A stretch of 64,000 bases of DNA from Mariniflexile fucanivorans (GCF_004341235.1 NZ_SLUP01000008.1:186001-250000); one strand, 5' to 3'. Positions 36,163 to 44,880 are shown, counted from the stretch's first letter. Notes: generated from the sequence alone by a model not told the origin. Translations and numbers: made by a program.

Positions 36163-36453
36163 ATGAGTAATATTGAAGATATTGTAGATTCTTTAGAAAA
36201 CAAAATTAGCAAAGTATTACACAAACTAGAGCTTTTGAAGCTTGCTAACTTGAAGTTGAATGAAGAACTAGAGGTTTCAAAGCAAGAAATTTCATCCCAA
36301 AAAAAGCATATTGCTGGTTGGGAAGAAAAGTATGAAGCGCTTAAAATGGCAAATACAATACTTGGTAGTGACGATAATAAAAGAGAAACTAAGCTTAAAA
36401 TAAACGCATTAATTAGAGATATTGATCATTGTATTGCTCAATTGTCCGATTAA
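36163..36453 (+). CDS. coiled-coil protein upstream of zapA (ZapB-like)
   Basis: The 96-residue protein is almost wholly predicted coiled coil, with heptads from SLENKISKVLHKLELLKLAN through EEKYEALKMANTILG, a short break at GSDDNKRE, and a final helix. Size, composition and position 15 bases before zapA suggest a ZapB-type partner of the FtsZ ring, but sequence alone does not prove homology to ZapB. It is cotranscribed with zapA. Confidence 0.7.
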   Translation: MSNIEDIVDSLENKISKVLHKLELLKLANLKLNEELEVSKQEISSQKKHIAGWEEKYEALKMANTILGSDDNKRETKLKINALIRDIDHCIAQLSD

Positions 36454-36468
36454 GCAACATCAAATTCA

Positions 36469-36762
36469 ATGTCAGAAAAGCTTAAAATAAAGCTGTCTAT
36501 AGCAAATAGAGTGTATCCTTTAACTATTGATGCGAGTCAAGAAGAAGGTTTGCGTAAAGCGGCAAAGAACATTGATGAAATGATTAAGCAATTTGAGCAA
36601 AGTTATTCGGTTCGAGATAAACAAGATGTATTGGCTATGTGTGCTTTACAATTTGCTTCTCAAGTAGAACAGAAGTCAATAGATAAAGAGAGTGTAAGTG
36701 AGCATGTAGAAGAAAAACTAAATGCTTTAAACAGTTTGTTACAATCTCATTTGGTCTCTTAA
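36469..36762 (+). CDS. zapA: cell division protein ZapA
   Basis: The 97-residue protein begins KLKIKLSIANRVYPLTIDAS and continues EEGLRKAAKNIDEMIKQFEQ, the ZapA pattern of a small beta-turn head and a long helix. It bundles FtsZ filaments at midcell. It follows the coiled-coil gene by 15 bases and is followed by the candidate 6S RNA and rny. In Gammaproteobacteria the same zapA-6S RNA order occurs, which supports both calls. Confidence 0.9.
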   Translation: MSEKLKIKLSIANRVYPLTIDASQEEGLRKAAKNIDEMIKQFEQSYSVRDKQDVLAMCALQFASQVEQKSIDKESVSEHVEEKLNALNSLLQSHLVS

Positions 36763-36789
36763 ACGTTCTTTAAAATAAACTAAAAAGTT

Positions 36790-36960
36790 ACTGCCTACAT
36801 TAGTTATTTATTTTTGATAAACTCAACGTTAATTCTTTAAAAAGGGTGAGTTTAAGTTGTAAAAGCATGCTGCCTTGAGCAGATCCTTGATCAGCTTGTT
36901 AGCCCTAAACTTGTTTTTAAGGAGTTTATACAAAATCTCAAACTGGTGTAGGCTTTTTTA
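36790..36960 (+). ncRNA. ssrS: candidate 6S RNA (6S-Flavo-like) between zapA and rny
   Basis: The 170-base intergenic stretch is not coding and folds as a long rod. A closing stem pairs GCCTACA (36793-36799) with TGTAGGC (36947-36953), followed by a T-run. Inside, TAAACTC (36818-36824) pairs with GAGTTTA (36922-36928), and CTTTAAAAA (36835-36843) with TTTTTAAGG (36914-36922) through one wobble. A small central hairpin is CTGC-cttga-GCAG. Length, rod shape with internal bulges, terminator-like end and location after zapA are the marks of 6S RNA, which binds RNA polymerase holoenzyme. The call is by structure and context, not by a covariance model. Confidence 0.72.
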
Positions 36961-36986
36961 TATATTAAAATTAACTAAACACAATA

Positions 36987-38561
36987 ATGGATAACTCAAT
37001 TATATTGATTGCTGGGGGTGTATTATTAGGGCTTATAATAGGCTTTATAATAGCAAAAACCTTAGAGAAAAACAATGCTTCTAAAATGGTGAAGGAAGCT
37101 AAAAAAAGCGCCACTTTAATACTTAAAGAAGCAAATAGCGAAGGAGAGTCAATTAAAAAAGATAAAATTCTTCAAGCAAAAGAAAAATTTTTAGAGCTTA
37201 AATCGGAACATGAAAAAGTTATTTTATCACGTGATAAAAAAATGGCAGAAACCGAAAAGCGTATTCGTGATAAAGAATCTCAAGTATCTAGTGAACTTGC
37301 TAAGAATAAAAAACTAAGTGAAAGCCTTGAAGAAAAAGAAAAAGATTACGACCATAGATTGGATGTTCTTGAAAAGAAGCAAGAGGAGATAGATAAATTA
37401 CACAAAAGTCAAGTACAACAACTTGAAGTTATTTCCAGTCTTTCCGCAGAAGAAGCGAAGTCACAATTAGTGGAATCCTTAAAAGGAGAAGCCAAAAGTG
37501 ATGCGATGGCATATATTCAAAGCGCACTGGAAGAAGCCAAATTAACGGCGGAGCAAGATGCTAAAAAAATAATTATAAATACCATTCAACGTATTGGTAC
37601 AGAAGAAGCGGTTGATAATTGTGTATCTGTATTCAATATAGAATCTGATGATGTTAAAGGACGTATTATTGGTCGTGAAGGACGAAATATTCGTGCTATA
37701 GAAGCGGCTACAGGTGTAGAAATTATTGTTGATGATACCCCAGAAGCGATTATATTATCTTGTTTTGATTCTGTTAGACGTGAAATTGCGCGTCTATCAT
37801 TACACAAATTAGTGACCGATGGTAGAATTCACCCAGCTAGAATTGAAGAAGTTGTAGAGAAAACCAAAAAACAAATTGAACAGGAAATTATTGAGGTTGG
37901 TAAACGTACCGTTATAGATTTAGGTATCCACAACTTACACCCAGAACTTATCAAGATGGTTGGTAGAATGAAATACCGTTCGTCTTATGGTCAAAACTTG
38001 TTACAACACTCGCGTGAAGTAGCAAAACTTTGTGGTGTAATGGCTGCGGAGTTAGGCTTAAACCCAAAACTAGCTAAACGTGCCGGATTATTACACGATA
38101 TTGGTAAAGTGCCAGATGCTGAAACAGATATGGAAACACCTCATGCTATTTTAGGGATGCAATGGGCTGAAAAATATGGTGAAAAAGACGATGTAATTAA
38201 TGCTATTGGAGCGCATCACGACGAGATAGAAATGAAATCGTTACTAGCGCCAATTATACAGGTTTGTGATGCTATTTCTGGGGCACGCCCAGGAGCACGT
38301 CGTCAAGTTTTAGATAGTTACATTCAACGTTTAAAGGATTTGGAAGATATTGCTTTCGGATTTAGTGGTGTTAAAAAAGCATATGCTATTCAAGCTGGTA
38401 GAGAATTGCGTGTTATTGTTGAAAGCGAAAAAGTTGATGACCAAAAAGCGGCAGATTTATCGTTTAGTATATCTCAAAAAGTACAAACCGATATGACCTA
38501 TCCGGGCCAAGTTAAAGTAACTGTTATTAGAGAAACCAGAGCGGTTAATATTGCAAAATAG
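36987..38561 (+). CDS. rny: ribonuclease Y
   Basis: The 524-residue endoribonuclease is anchored by an N-terminal helix ([20 protein letters not shown], about 4-23). A long coiled coil follows (about 30-180), then a KH RNA-binding domain ([20 protein letters not shown], about 225-245) and an HD domain ([30 protein letters not shown], about 340-440). It starts decay of many mRNAs at the inner membrane. The bidirectional terminator at 38591 closes it. Downstream of a 6S RNA, it forms a small cluster of RNA-related genes. Confidence 0.96.
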   Translation: MDNSIILIAGGVLLGLIIGFIIAKTLEKNNASKMVKEAKKSATLILKEANSEGESIKKDKILQAKEKFLELKSEHEKVILSRDKKMAETEKRIRDKESQVSSELAKNKKLSESLEEKEKDYDHRLDVLEKKQEEIDKLHKSQVQQLEVISSLSAEEAKSQLVESLKGEAKSDAMAYIQSALEEAKLTAEQDAKKIIINTIQRIGTEEAVDNCVSVFNIESDDVKGRIIGREGRNIRAIEAATGVEIIVDDTPEAIILSCFDSVRREIARLSLHKLVTDGRIHPARIEEVVEKTKKQIEQEIIEVGKRTVIDLGIHNLHPELIKMVGRMKYRSSYGQNLLQHSREVAKLCGVMAAELGLNPKLAKRAGLLHDIGKVPDAETDMETPHAILGMQWAEKYGEKDDVINAIGAHHDEIEMKSLLAPIIQVCDAISGARPGARRQVLDSYIQRLKDLEDIAFGFSGVKKAYAIQAGRELRVIVESEKVDDQKAADLSFSISQKVQTDMTYPGQVKVTVIRETRAVNIAK

Positions 38562-38590
38562 AATTCTTAAAGAAATTAGAAATTATTATA

Positions 38591-38622
38591 AAAAAAATCC
38601 AGTTAGCTAACTGGATTTTTTT
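38591..38622. terminator. bidirectional terminator between rny and a histidine kinase gene
   Basis: ATCCAGTTAGCTAACTGGAT is a perfect 20-base palindrome with A-run before and T-run after. The stop codon of the convergent kinase gene (38607-38609) lies inside the stem. Confidence 0.9.
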
Positions 38623-39764
38623 GTGTTCATTGTTATTGTAAAAGTAGTACCTTCATTAACTATACTTTTAATTTCTATATGACCACCAAGCGTTTCAACT
38701 TGTCTTTTGGTAAGATATAAACCGACACCTTCTGCATTGGTATTCCCATGAAAAGTACGATATAATCCAAATACAGCATCCCCATATTTCTCTAAATCAA
38801 TACCTATACCATTATCAGCTACTGTTATAGTTAATAGGCCACTCTCTGTTAAGTGAGAATCAATATTAAGGATAAGCGCTCTATCTGGATGGCAATATTT
38901 CAAGGCATTTGAAGCTAAATTTTGGATAATGCTTTCTAAATAGGTACGATTAGAATAAATAAAAATATCAGAATCTACATTATTATTTATAATGGCTTTT
39001 TTATTGGAAATCTCCAATTCTAAAAATTTAATTGTATTTTCAATAAAGTGATGTATGTTTAAGTTTTTGCGTTCTAACTTTTTTTCTAATTGTTTACTTA
39101 CAATTTCATTTAAACTACCAATGGTTTTGCTTAAAGACTTTGATACGGTTTCTAAAAGACCTATTAATTCTTTTTTTTCTTCTTCTGTTTCAGAAGTATT
39201 GTAAAATTCAAGTAAACTTTCAAAATTGCCAGCATACTGTTTTAAATTGTGAGTTACTATATGAGCAAAATTTTGAAGTCTGCTATTTTGATTTGTGATT
39301 ATGTTTAAGTTTAAAGATAAAGCAACCTCTTTTTCTTTTCTTTCAGTAATATCACATATAATACCAATAATACGAATGGGATTGCCGTAAGTGTCTTTTT
39401 CAACAACACGTCCAGTTTCTTTTACCCACTTATATTTGTCATTTGTATCTTTAATTCTATGTTCACTTATATAACTTAAAGTCTTTCCATTATAGTGGCT
39501 ATTTAAGTTACTTAATAGTTGGTCAATATCCTCTGGGTGTATTGATTTTTTCCAATGATAATTTGCTAATGAATCGTCAGAAATCCCTAAAATATTTTTT
39601 GCTTCTTTGGAATAATTTACAGTATTAGTATTTATATGAAAATCCCAAACTCCTGTATTACAGTTTTCTAATGCAAACTGAGAGGTTAGCTCGTTGTATT
39701 TTGAAGATGAATTTAAATAAACAATATCCCCAATGGTGAATTCTTTTTCTAATACATTAGTCAT
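38607..39764 (-). CDS. PAS-domain sensor histidine kinase (orphan, copy 1)
   Basis: The 385-residue protein has a PAS domain of the PAS_3 type (about 28-140: CNTGVWDFHINTNTVNYSKE, then WKKSIHPEDIDQLLS, ITERKEKEVAL). A variant HisKA box follows with FAHIVTHNLKQYAGNFESLL (phosphoacceptor His about 166), and HATPase_c motifs NLASNALKYCHPDR, VADNGIGIDLEKYG and AEGVGLYLTKRQVETLGG. There is no membrane segment, so it is a soluble sensor. The second paralogous kinase lies upstream in the same direction. No response regulator is adjacent. Confidence 0.9.
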   Translation of the reverse strand: MTNVLEKEFTIGDIVYLNSSSKYNELTSQFALENCNTGVWDFHINTNTVNYSKEAKNILGISDDSLANYHWKKSIHPEDIDQLLSNLNSHYNGKTLSYISEHRIKDTNDKYKWVKETGRVVEKDTYGNPIRIIGIICDITERKEKEVALSLNLNIITNQNSRLQNFAHIVTHNLKQYAGNFESLLEFYNTSETEEEKKELIGLLETVSKSLSKTIGSLNEIVSKQLEKKLERKNLNIHHFIENTIKFLELEISNKKAIINNNVDSDIFIYSNRTYLESIIQNLASNALKYCHPDRALILNIDSHLTESGLLTITVADNGIGIDLEKYGDAVFGLYRTFHGNTNAEGVGLYLTKRQVETLGGHIEIKSIVNEGTTFTITMNTKKSS

Positions 39765-40019
39765 AATGAAGTAGGTTTAGTCAACGTAAATATAGTATTA
39801 TATCCGATTAAATAAATATAAAATCGATGAAATGCATTATTTTTAAATATTACTATTTTTAAAATTACATAGAAGACATGTATTTCTATATATTTAAACA
39901 GGTACCAATTACATTAATTTAAGTATAAAAAAGAAGAAGTTGAAGCGAAATTCAAGACGCAAAAAGAACTTGCGGAAACATATATAAAGTGAAATACTTT
40001 TATTTTAAGAATTGAAATA

Positions 40020-40050
40020 AAAACCCCAGTTAATCAACTGGGTTTTTTTG
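40020..40050. terminator. terminator of the second histidine kinase gene
   Basis: CCCAGTT (40025-40031) pairs with AACTGGG (40036-40042) around AATC, with A- and T-rich flanks on both sides. The kinase stop codon (40034-40036) lies in the loop. Like the terminator at 38591, it is built on the kinase's own 3' end. Confidence 0.75.
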
Positions 40051-41098
40051 GTAAATTGATGGTAAAGATAGATCCTTCGTTTATCTTGCTATTAACCATG
40101 ATAGTGCCCCCGAAAGATTCTATATGGTTTTTTATCAAATAAAGACCAACACCTTCAGCATTTTGGTTTTGATGAAACGTTCGGTAAAGTTTAAATACTT
40201 CGTCCCCATATTTATCCATGTCAATACCTATGCCATTGTCCTGTATGGTTATAATGTATGAATCTTTTGTTTCGGCTGAATTGAATTTAATAGAAGGATG
40301 CCTTTTGGGATGTTTGTATTTTATCGAATTTGACAATAAATTTTGAAAAATACTTTCCAAATAAGCAGGGTTAAAATCTATGTTTATTGACGGTTTTACA
40401 TGGTTTGTAATTTCAGCTTTAGATTGTTCTATTTCAACGTCTAAAAGCTTTATAGCGTTATTAATATAATCGTGTATGTTTAACGTTTTTATATGTTCAT
40501 TTTTATGTGTTTGTATAGATACTATTTCCTGTAAATTAGAAATCGTTTTAGTTAATGATTGATTAACTGTTTTTATGTGTGTTATTAATTCTTCTTTTTC
40601 GGCAGTTGTTTCTGCCTCATCATAAAACTCAAGTAAATTTTCAAAATTAGCGGCATGCGATTTAAGGTTGTGGGTAACTATATGGGCAAAATTGGTTAGT
40701 TTTTCATTTTGAATTGTTAGCAATTTCAGTAATTTGGCATTAGCTATTTCTTTTTCTTTTAGTTCGGTAATGTCTAAGTGTGTTCCAATAATTCTTAAAG
40801 GATTTCCTTCGCTATCACGTTCTAATATTTTTCCTTTATCTGAAATCCATTTATAAGTTTCGTCTTTGCATAAAATGCGGTGCACGTTTTTATAAATTGG
40901 TGTATGCCCTTTTAAATGATCTTGAAAATTTTTGAAATACTCATCTTTATCATCTGGATGAACTCTAACATTCCAATCTTGAGGGTTGGATCCAAACTCT
41001 TCCGATTTAAAGCCTATAATATTTTTTGATTCGTCTGAAAAAAACACCCTGTTTAAATTGGCATCAAAATCCCAAATTCCAATATTGGAATTCACCAA
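40034..41098 (-). CDS. PAS-domain sensor histidine kinase (copy 2), start region interrupted by an in-frame stop
   Basis: The 354-residue open frame from a TTG at 41098 encodes a PAS domain (NSNIGIWDFDANLNRVFFSD, WNVRVHPDDKDEYF), a HisKA-like FAHIVTHNLKSHAANFENLL and an HATPase with NLLSNSIKYKHPKR, IQDNGIGIDMDKYG and AEGVGLYLIKNHIESFGG. It is a paralogue of the kinase at 38607. Similarity to that kinase continues upstream of 41098: STSNNFNELKWKFAL aligns with NSSSKYNELTSQFAL in copy 1. In this frame the nearest ATG (41185) is followed by TAA at codon 3. Either the protein starts at the TTG, losing about 25 residues, or the gene is damaged at its head. The rest of the frame is intact. Confidence 0.82.
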   Translation of the reverse strand: MVNSNIGIWDFDANLNRVFFSDESKNIIGFKSEEFGSNPQDWNVRVHPDDKDEYFKNFQDHLKGHTPIYKNVHRILCKDETYKWISDKGKILERDSEGNPLRIIGTHLDITELKEKEIANAKLLKLLTIQNEKLTNFAHIVTHNLKSHAANFENLLEFYDEAETTAEKEELITHIKTVNQSLTKTISNLQEIVSIQTHKNEHIKTLNIHDYINNAIKLLDVEIEQSKAEITNHVKPSINIDFNPAYLESIFQNLLSNSIKYKHPKRHPSIKFNSAETKDSYIITIQDNGIGIDMDKYGDEVFKLYRTFHQNQNAEGVGLYLIKNHIESFGGTIMVNSKINEGSIFTINLPKKPS

Positions 41099-41301
41099 TG
41101 CGAATTTCCATTTTAACTCATTGAAATTGTTCGATGTTGAATTGATTGACTCAACCTTATTAGAACCATCTGTTTCTTAATCCATTATAATATGAGAGGT
41201 ATGAGGGTTTTAAATTTTAATTATTATAAGATAATATATGTGCTAATTACAGCCAAATATGAATGAATTTAATAAATATAATAAAAAATGATGACATGGG
41301 T

Positions 41302-42213
41302 TTATTTTCTAGGGTGGTATTTTTCTACAATTTTTGCTAGATGGCTTTTATCTAAATGCACATAAATTTCGGTTGTAGTAATACTTTCATGCCCAAGCAT
41401 AAGTTGTATAGAGCGCAAATCGGCATTATTTTCCAGTAAATGTGTAGCGAACGAATGCCTAAATGTATGTGGAGAAATATTCTTTTTAAGCCCAATTTTT
41501 TCAGCTAATTGTTTTATAATGGTAAAAATCATGGCTCGTGTAAGCTGTTTTCCTCTATGATTTAAAAAGAGGGTATCTTTAAATTCAGGTTTTATGTTAA
41601 TATGGGTTCTAACTTCATTTCTGTAAATGTTAATATATTTTTGGGTATCGCTAACAATAGGCACAAAACGTTGTTTGTCGCCTTTACCAGTTACCTTTAT
41701 AAAGCCTTCCTCAAAAAACAAATCGGATATTTTCAAGTTTGTTAATTCACTTACTCGTAAACCACAGCCATAAAGGGTTTCTAAAATGGCTTTGTTACGT
41801 TGCCCAATGTTTATGTTGTTGTATTGTTGCGATAAATCTATGGCATTTATTAAGTCATCAATTTCATTAATACTTAAAGTGTCGGGTAATTTTCGTCCTA
41901 TTTTAGGAGATTCAATAAGGTCTAATGGGTTTGTTGTAATATAATCTTCAAACACCAAATAACTAAAAAAACTGCGCAACCCAGATATTAAGCGCGATTG
42001 CGAACGTGTGTTTACAATTTTAGCAGTTTCATAAATAAATTGTTGAATGGTATCTGTTTTAATGGAGATAGGCGACTTATTAATAGCATGCTCTTCTAAA
42101 TAACCAATAAGTTTTTTAACATCAAGACTGTAATTATCAATAGAATTTTTAGATAAACCGCGCTCTATTTTCAAATAGAGTTGATAATCTTTTAGTGCGT
42201 TTTCCCATTTCAT
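41302..42213 (-). CDS. xerD: tyrosine recombinase XerD-type
   Basis: The 303-residue recombinase has an N-terminal SAM-like DNA-binding domain (WENALKDYQLYLKIERGLSKN) and a catalytic domain with all expected residues: Arg in YGCGLRVSELTNL, Lys in TGKGDKQRFVP, His-Arg in HTFRHSFATHLL, His in LGHESITTTEIYVH and its Tyr. With XerC it resolves chromosome dimers at dif. In Bacteroidota xerD is often next to aroQ in divergent order; here they are separated by two beta-barrel genes. Confidence 0.92.
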   Translation of the reverse strand: MKWENALKDYQLYLKIERGLSKNSIDNYSLDVKKLIGYLEEHAINKSPISIKTDTIQQFIYETAKIVNTRSQSRLISGLRSFFSYLVFEDYITTNPLDLIESPKIGRKLPDTLSINEIDDLINAIDLSQQYNNINIGQRNKAILETLYGCGLRVSELTNLKISDLFFEEGFIKVTGKGDKQRFVPIVSDTQKYINIYRNEVRTHINIKPEFKDTLFLNHRGKQLTRAMIFTIIKQLAEKIGLKKNISPHTFRHSFATHLLENNADLRSIQLMLGHESITTTEIYVHLDKSHLAKIVEKYHPRK

Positions 42214-42395
42214 GGTTGTAAAAATAATTCAAATTACTATGTTTTTTTCTATTTATAAGTGATAAATATCATTTGTGTATTGATAATTTTATTTATAAGA
42301 AAAGTATTATGATATTTATAGCGTTTTTCTTTTTTATTACTTTTTTTAGGTTTACTTTTATTATAATAATGTTATCAACTAAAATTTAATTATTT

Positions 42396-42998
42396 ATGAA
42401 AAAACTTTTCTTTAATGTTTTGTGTTTATTAGCAATAACAACTTTAAGCGCTCAAAGCGACTCTGGAGACTTTACTATCGCTCCACAATTAGGTTTAAAT
42501 TTATCAAACTATTCAAGTTCTGAAAATTTAAATAATAAAATTAGAACTGCTTTCAATGCTGGTGTTATAGCAGAATATTATTTTAACGACCGTTGGAGTC
42601 TTCGTTCTGGTATTATTTATGATTCGAAAGGAACAAAAATAACCCAATCTGGGTATGATTACATTGACAAATTAAACTATATAGCGATTCCTTTACATGC
42701 TAATTGGCATTTTGGTTCTAATAGAAATTGGTTTTTAAACTTTGGGCCTACTATCGGGTTTTTAGCTAGTGCAAAAGCCGATACACCAGAAGGAGAATTT
42801 GATATCAAAGATTTTATTGAAAATTCTTTTGATGCAGGTTTAGGGGTAGGTATAGGTTACAAATTTGATATAGCCGATGATACACAATTATATATTCAGT
42901 ATCAAGGTTATAATGGTTTTATTGATTTATTCAATGAAGACTTTAGTGTATTTAATGCTACTTCAGCATTTAATCTCGGAGTTGTTTTTCAATTATAA
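42396..42998 (+). CDS. PorT-like outer-membrane beta-barrel protein
   Basis: The 200-residue protein has a signal peptide (to about residue 20, LSAQS) and a barrel of alternating strands: DFTIAPQLGLNLSNYS, RTAFNAGVIAEYYFNDRWSL, LNYIAIPLHANWHFGS, FGPTIGFLASAKAD and a final ATSAFNLGVVFQL. This is the 'outer membrane protein beta-barrel' (PorT/OmpW-like) family common in Bacteroidota, of unknown role. Its own terminator (43020) closes it. It is the first of three related small barrel genes. Confidence 0.82.
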   Translation: MKKLFFNVLCLLAITTLSAQSDSGDFTIAPQLGLNLSNYSSSENLNNKIRTAFNAGVIAEYYFNDRWSLRSGIIYDSKGTKITQSGYDYIDKLNYIAIPLHANWHFGSNRNWFLNFGPTIGFLASAKADTPEGEFDIKDFIENSFDAGLGVGIGYKFDIADDTQLYIQYQGYNGFIDLFNEDFSVFNATSAFNLGVVFQL

Positions 42999-43019
42999 AT
43001 TGGTTATGGTATAAAATAA

Positions 43020-43048
43020 AACCGAAGTTAATAGCTTCGGTTTTTTTT
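43020..43048 (+). terminator. terminator after the first beta-barrel gene
   Basis: AACCGAAG pairs with CTTCGGTT around TTAATAG, with T8 following. The terminator at 43791 after the next barrel gene uses the same ACCGAAGC stem word. Confidence 0.88.
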
Positions 43049-43255
43049 GTGACTTTTTAATACTTTTTGAATTTAAATAAAACACAGTTTAAAGCATTAA
43101 TATTGTGTAATGTAAGTATGTGTATTGCGTAAGTTTTTTATTTACTCAATCTTCAAAAAGCATATTATATCGATAATATGTTATTTTTTGCTTGCTAATG
43201 TGAGAAAAAAAAACTTTATTTGCTGTGAATTAATCAAATTTAATATTTAAAAATT

Positions 43256-43768
43256 ATGAAAAAATTATTATTAAGTGCTGCAATTGCAGTATTCGCAATG
43301 AGTAATATTAATGCTCAAGAAGTAAAATTCGGAGTAAAAGCAGGAGCAGATTTTGCTTCTATTAGAGTAGATTATGATGGAGACAATATTTCAACTTCAG
43401 AAACTGGCTTTTATTTAGGAGCTTTTGCCGAAATTAAAATATCAGAATCTTTCATCTTCCAACCTGAAGTACTTTATGTCTCTGTTGAAGATCTTGATCA
43501 AATTGCAATTCCACTTATGGCTAAAATTCCAGTTTCTGATAAATTTAATGTATTAGCTGGTCCAGCTTTAGGAATTTTACTTGACACAGCAGAAGACATG
43601 AAATCTTTAAATTTTGGTCTTGAAGCAGGTGTTGCTTATGACGTTTCCGAAAACTTTTTATTAGAAGCTAGATATAATTTAGGTTTAGCTAATTTACAGG
43701 AAGATGCTCCAAGTGGATATTCTGCTAAATTAAGCGGATTCTTCGTAGGTGTAGGTTACAAATTTTAA
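43256..43768 (+). CDS. outer-membrane beta-barrel protein (paralogue 2)
   Basis: The 170-residue protein opens with a signal peptide (MKKLLLSAAIAVFAMSNINAQ), then the barrel pattern EVKFGVKAGADFASIRVDYD, TGFYLGAFAEIKISESFIFQ and the closing AKLSGFFVGVGYKF with terminal aromatic residue. LAGPALGILLDTAEDMKS and LLEARYNLGLANLQ align with LAGPKIDLYTDK and LMEARFNFRPHD of the gene at 44391, so these two are paralogues. Function unknown; likely an outer-membrane porin-like protein. Confidence 0.82.
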   Translation: MKKLLLSAAIAVFAMSNINAQEVKFGVKAGADFASIRVDYDGDNISTSETGFYLGAFAEIKISESFIFQPEVLYVSVEDLDQIAIPLMAKIPVSDKFNVLAGPALGILLDTAEDMKSLNFGLEAGVAYDVSENFLLEARYNLGLANLQEDAPSGYSAKLSGFFVGVGYKF

Positions 43769-43790
43769 TTTTATTGCATAATAAAATTAT

Positions 43791-43817
43791 AACCGAAGCA
43801 TTTGCTTCGGTTTTTTT
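43791..43817 (+). terminator. terminator after the second beta-barrel gene
   Basis: AACCGAAGC-attt-GCTTCGGTT (43791-43812) with T7 following; aroQ starts 28 bases later. Confidence 0.88.
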
Positions 43818-43844
43818 ATGCCCATTTTTTAATATATTTACCCT

Positions 43845-44261
43845 ATGAAAAAACTAATCATCATCAACGGTCCCAACTTAAATTTATTAGGTAAACGTGA
43901 ACCCGCCATTTATGGCAGTTTAACATTTACCGAGTTTTTTGAAGAAATAAAAGCCAAATACCCAACCGTTCAAATAGACTATTTTCAATCGAATATTGAA
44001 GGTGTAATTATAGACAAATTACACGAAGTTGGTTTTAGTTTTGATGGTATTATTTTAAATGCAGGTGCTTATACTCACACTTCTATTGGTATTGGTGATG
44101 CTGTAAAAGGTATTGAAACGCCTTTAGTAGAGGTGCATATTTCCAATACTTTTGGTCGTGAAGCGTTTAGGCATCAATCCTATATTTCTGCTCATGCTAA
44201 AGGTGTTATTCTTGGTTTTGGATTGCAAAGTTACGAGTTGGCTATTCAAAGTTTTCTGTAA
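43845..44261 (+). CDS. aroQ: type II 3-dehydroquinate dehydratase
   Basis: The 138-residue enzyme dehydrates 3-dehydroquinate to 3-dehydroshikimate in the shikimate pathway. It begins with the type II signature KKLIIINGPNLNLLGKREP, has the catalytic Tyr in AIYGSLTFTEF and the motifs FQSNIEGVIIDKLHE, LNAGAYTHTSIGIGDAV, PLVEVHISNTFGREAF and HAKGVILGFG. Type II enzymes form dodecamers. It is placed between two small beta-barrel genes rather than adjacent to xerD. Confidence 0.97.
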   Translation: MKKLIIINGPNLNLLGKREPAIYGSLTFTEFFEEIKAKYPTVQIDYFQSNIEGVIIDKLHEVGFSFDGIILNAGAYTHTSIGIGDAVKGIETPLVEVHISNTFGREAFRHQSYISAHAKGVILGFGLQSYELAIQSFL

Positions 44262-44352
44262 TTTCATTTTTTGAGTATTACATTTCTTTATCTATAATTT
44301 CTTTGAATTTTTTTTATGATTTTCTTGTGAGAATTTTAACAACGAGTGTTTT

Positions 44353-44360
44353 TATATTTG
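44353..44360 (+). promoter_or_regulatory. -7 element for the third beta-barrel gene
   Basis: TATATTTG fits TAnnTTTG and lies 30 bases upstream of the ATG at 44391. A TTG at 44325 is too distant to be a convincing -33 box. Confidence 0.45.
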
Positions 44361-44390
44361 TTTGATTCAAAATAAACATCACTTCGTACC

Positions 44391-44873
44391 ATGAAAATTA
44401 AAACTACAATATTATTAATTATAACGCTTCATAATCTAGTGGTAGCTCAGCAAAACGAAGAAAATAATAATATAAAAGTTGTTGAGGATAATGAAGTTAA
44501 GAGTGAATCAAATTATTACAAAGCTTATTTCTCAGAAATTAAAATTAACAGTAATTTGACTTTTCAACAAGAAAGAAATATAAGAGTAGAAAGTGATTAT
44601 ACAGTTTTTGAATTTCCTTTATTGTTAAAATATAATATCACCAAAAAAGTAAGTCTTTTAGCAGGTCCAAAAATTGATTTATATACTGATAAATTCGGAT
44701 TAACTGGTGGTCCTGTAGTTAACTTAACCGTAGGAATTGATTACGAAGTTAATGATTCTTTTTTAATGGAGGCGAGGTTTAATTTTAGACCCCATGATGA
44801 TATCCCAATACAAACTGATTATACTTTTGGATCCAATACTTTCATGACGTTGGGTTCCAAATTTAGATTCTAA
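44391..44873 (+). CDS. short outer-membrane protein (paralogue 3, reduced)
   Basis: The 160-residue protein has a signal peptide (MKIKTTILLIITLHNLVVAQ) followed by an acidic linker and the beta strands VFEFPLLLKYNITKKVSLLA, PKIDLYTDKFGLTGG, LTVGIDYEVNDSFLMEARFN and TFMTLGSKFRF. It aligns with the C-terminal half of the gene at 43256, but its N-terminal barrel strands are replaced by polar residues, so it looks like a reduced or diverged copy. Function unknown. Confidence 0.7.
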   Translation: MKIKTTILLIITLHNLVVAQQNEENNNIKVVEDNEVKSESNYYKAYFSEIKINSNLTFQQERNIRVESDYTVFEFPLLLKYNITKKVSLLAGPKIDLYTDKFGLTGGPVVNLTVGIDYEVNDSFLMEARFNFRPHDDIPIQTDYTFGSNTFMTLGSKFRF

Positions 44874-44880
44874 AAGCAAA

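Noticed and set aside
39765-40033. A gene or RNA between the two kinases
   Set aside because: 269 AT-rich bases with only the terminator at the right edge; no frame or fold of note.
41177-41179. The in-frame TAA read as a recoded amino acid
   Set aside because: TAA recoding is not known in this lineage, and no recoding element is visible.
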